A stretch of 6,200 nt of DNA from contig JAITWP010000066.1 in the NCBI GenBank assembly GCA_031285365.1, positions 1 to 6,200 on the forward strand, read 5' to 3'. This DNA is from Azoarcus sp. (GTDB taxonomy: Bacteria; Pseudomonadota; Gammaproteobacteria; Burkholderiales; Rhodocyclaceae). The notes beneath the pieces were generated by a model. The model saw only the letters and a program-made list of their open reading frames with translations, was not told the origin of the DNA and searched no databases. Positions within the stretch are counted from its first letter, which is position 1, and every line of letters begins with the position of its first letter. Of this stretch, positions 6,036 to 6,200 are shown piece by piece. The translations under genes and the position numbers were made by a program.

Positions 6036-6200
6036 TCAGGCTGGTTTCATTTTCTCGAACACTTTTTCCAGCTTCTCGGCCAGGGTTACCGCCGTAAACG
6101 GCTTGACGATGTAACCGCTTGCCCCGGCCTGCGCAGCGGCGATGATGTTTTCCTTCTTGGCCTCTGCTGTAATCATCAGCACTGGCAAGTGCTTGAGTTG
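6036..6200 (-). CDS. cheY: Chemotaxis response regulator CheY, C-terminal part
   Basis: CheY is the single-domain receiver that, when phosphorylated by CheA, binds FliM and changes flagellar rotation. The visible 54 codons read LPVLMITAEAKKENI, then AAAQAGASGYIVKPFTA, and end in KVFEKMKPA and TGA. This is almost identical to the second half of E. coli CheY: the switch Thr (Thr87 there) is in MITAEA, the aromatic switch residue (Tyr106) in SGY, and the invariant Lys (Lys109) in VKPFT. The family is about 125-130 aa, so about 75 N-terminal residues with the phosphorylated Asp lie beyond the right edge. The close match to true CheY and its place directly upstream of cheZ and cheA make it the flagellar CheY rather than another receiver protein. 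Confidence 0.95.
   Translation of the reverse strand, partial: QLKHLPVLMITAEAKKENIIAAAQAGASGYIVKPFTAVTLAEKLEKVFEKMKPA

Overview
The window reads as ordinary chromosomal DNA from a motile, polyhydroxyalkanoate-storing Gram-negative bacterium. A betaproteobacterium is most likely, because it combines a CheZ phosphatase, a PhaP-type phasin and a DeaD helicase with a DbpA-type RNA-binding domain. Family or genus cannot be fixed from this sequence alone. Coding density is high and there are no tRNAs, rRNAs, insertion sequences, CRISPR arrays or phage genes.

Left part, + strand (1-2344): the 3' end of a cold-shock protein gene runs in from the left edge and is closed by a strong intrinsic terminator. 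A near-perfect palindrome follows, then a full-length DEAD-box RNA helicase of the DeaD/CsdA type. The two genes are both RNA-remodelling functions often linked to cold adaptation, but the terminator between them implies separate transcripts.

Middle, + strand (2345-3090): a 162-base spacer carries a TATAAT-like promoter element and a good ribosome binding site in front of a complete phasin gene (PHA-granule surface protein). A 16-bp hairpin follows it and sits between the convergent phasin and chemotaxis transcripts.

Right part, - strand (3108-6200): the order of transcription is cheY (only its last 54 codons are inside the window), cheZ, cheA. This is the core of a flagellar chemotaxis pathway. 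The CheA kinase autophosphorylates on a histidine and passes phosphate to CheY, CheY-P acts on the flagellar switch, and CheZ dephosphorylates CheY-P. The three genes are closely spaced and probably co-transcribed. No cheW, cheB, cheR or receptor gene follows cheA, so this end of the operon stops at cheA.

I found no clearly new biological system. The points most worth checking are a duplicated acidic DELQ-x-LFD motif in a long N-terminal extension of CheZ, a CheA that seems to lack a recognisable CheY-binding P2 domain, a tiny ORF bridging cheY and cheZ through a TGATG overlap, and the palindrome after the csp terminator, which may belong to a dispersed repeat family.
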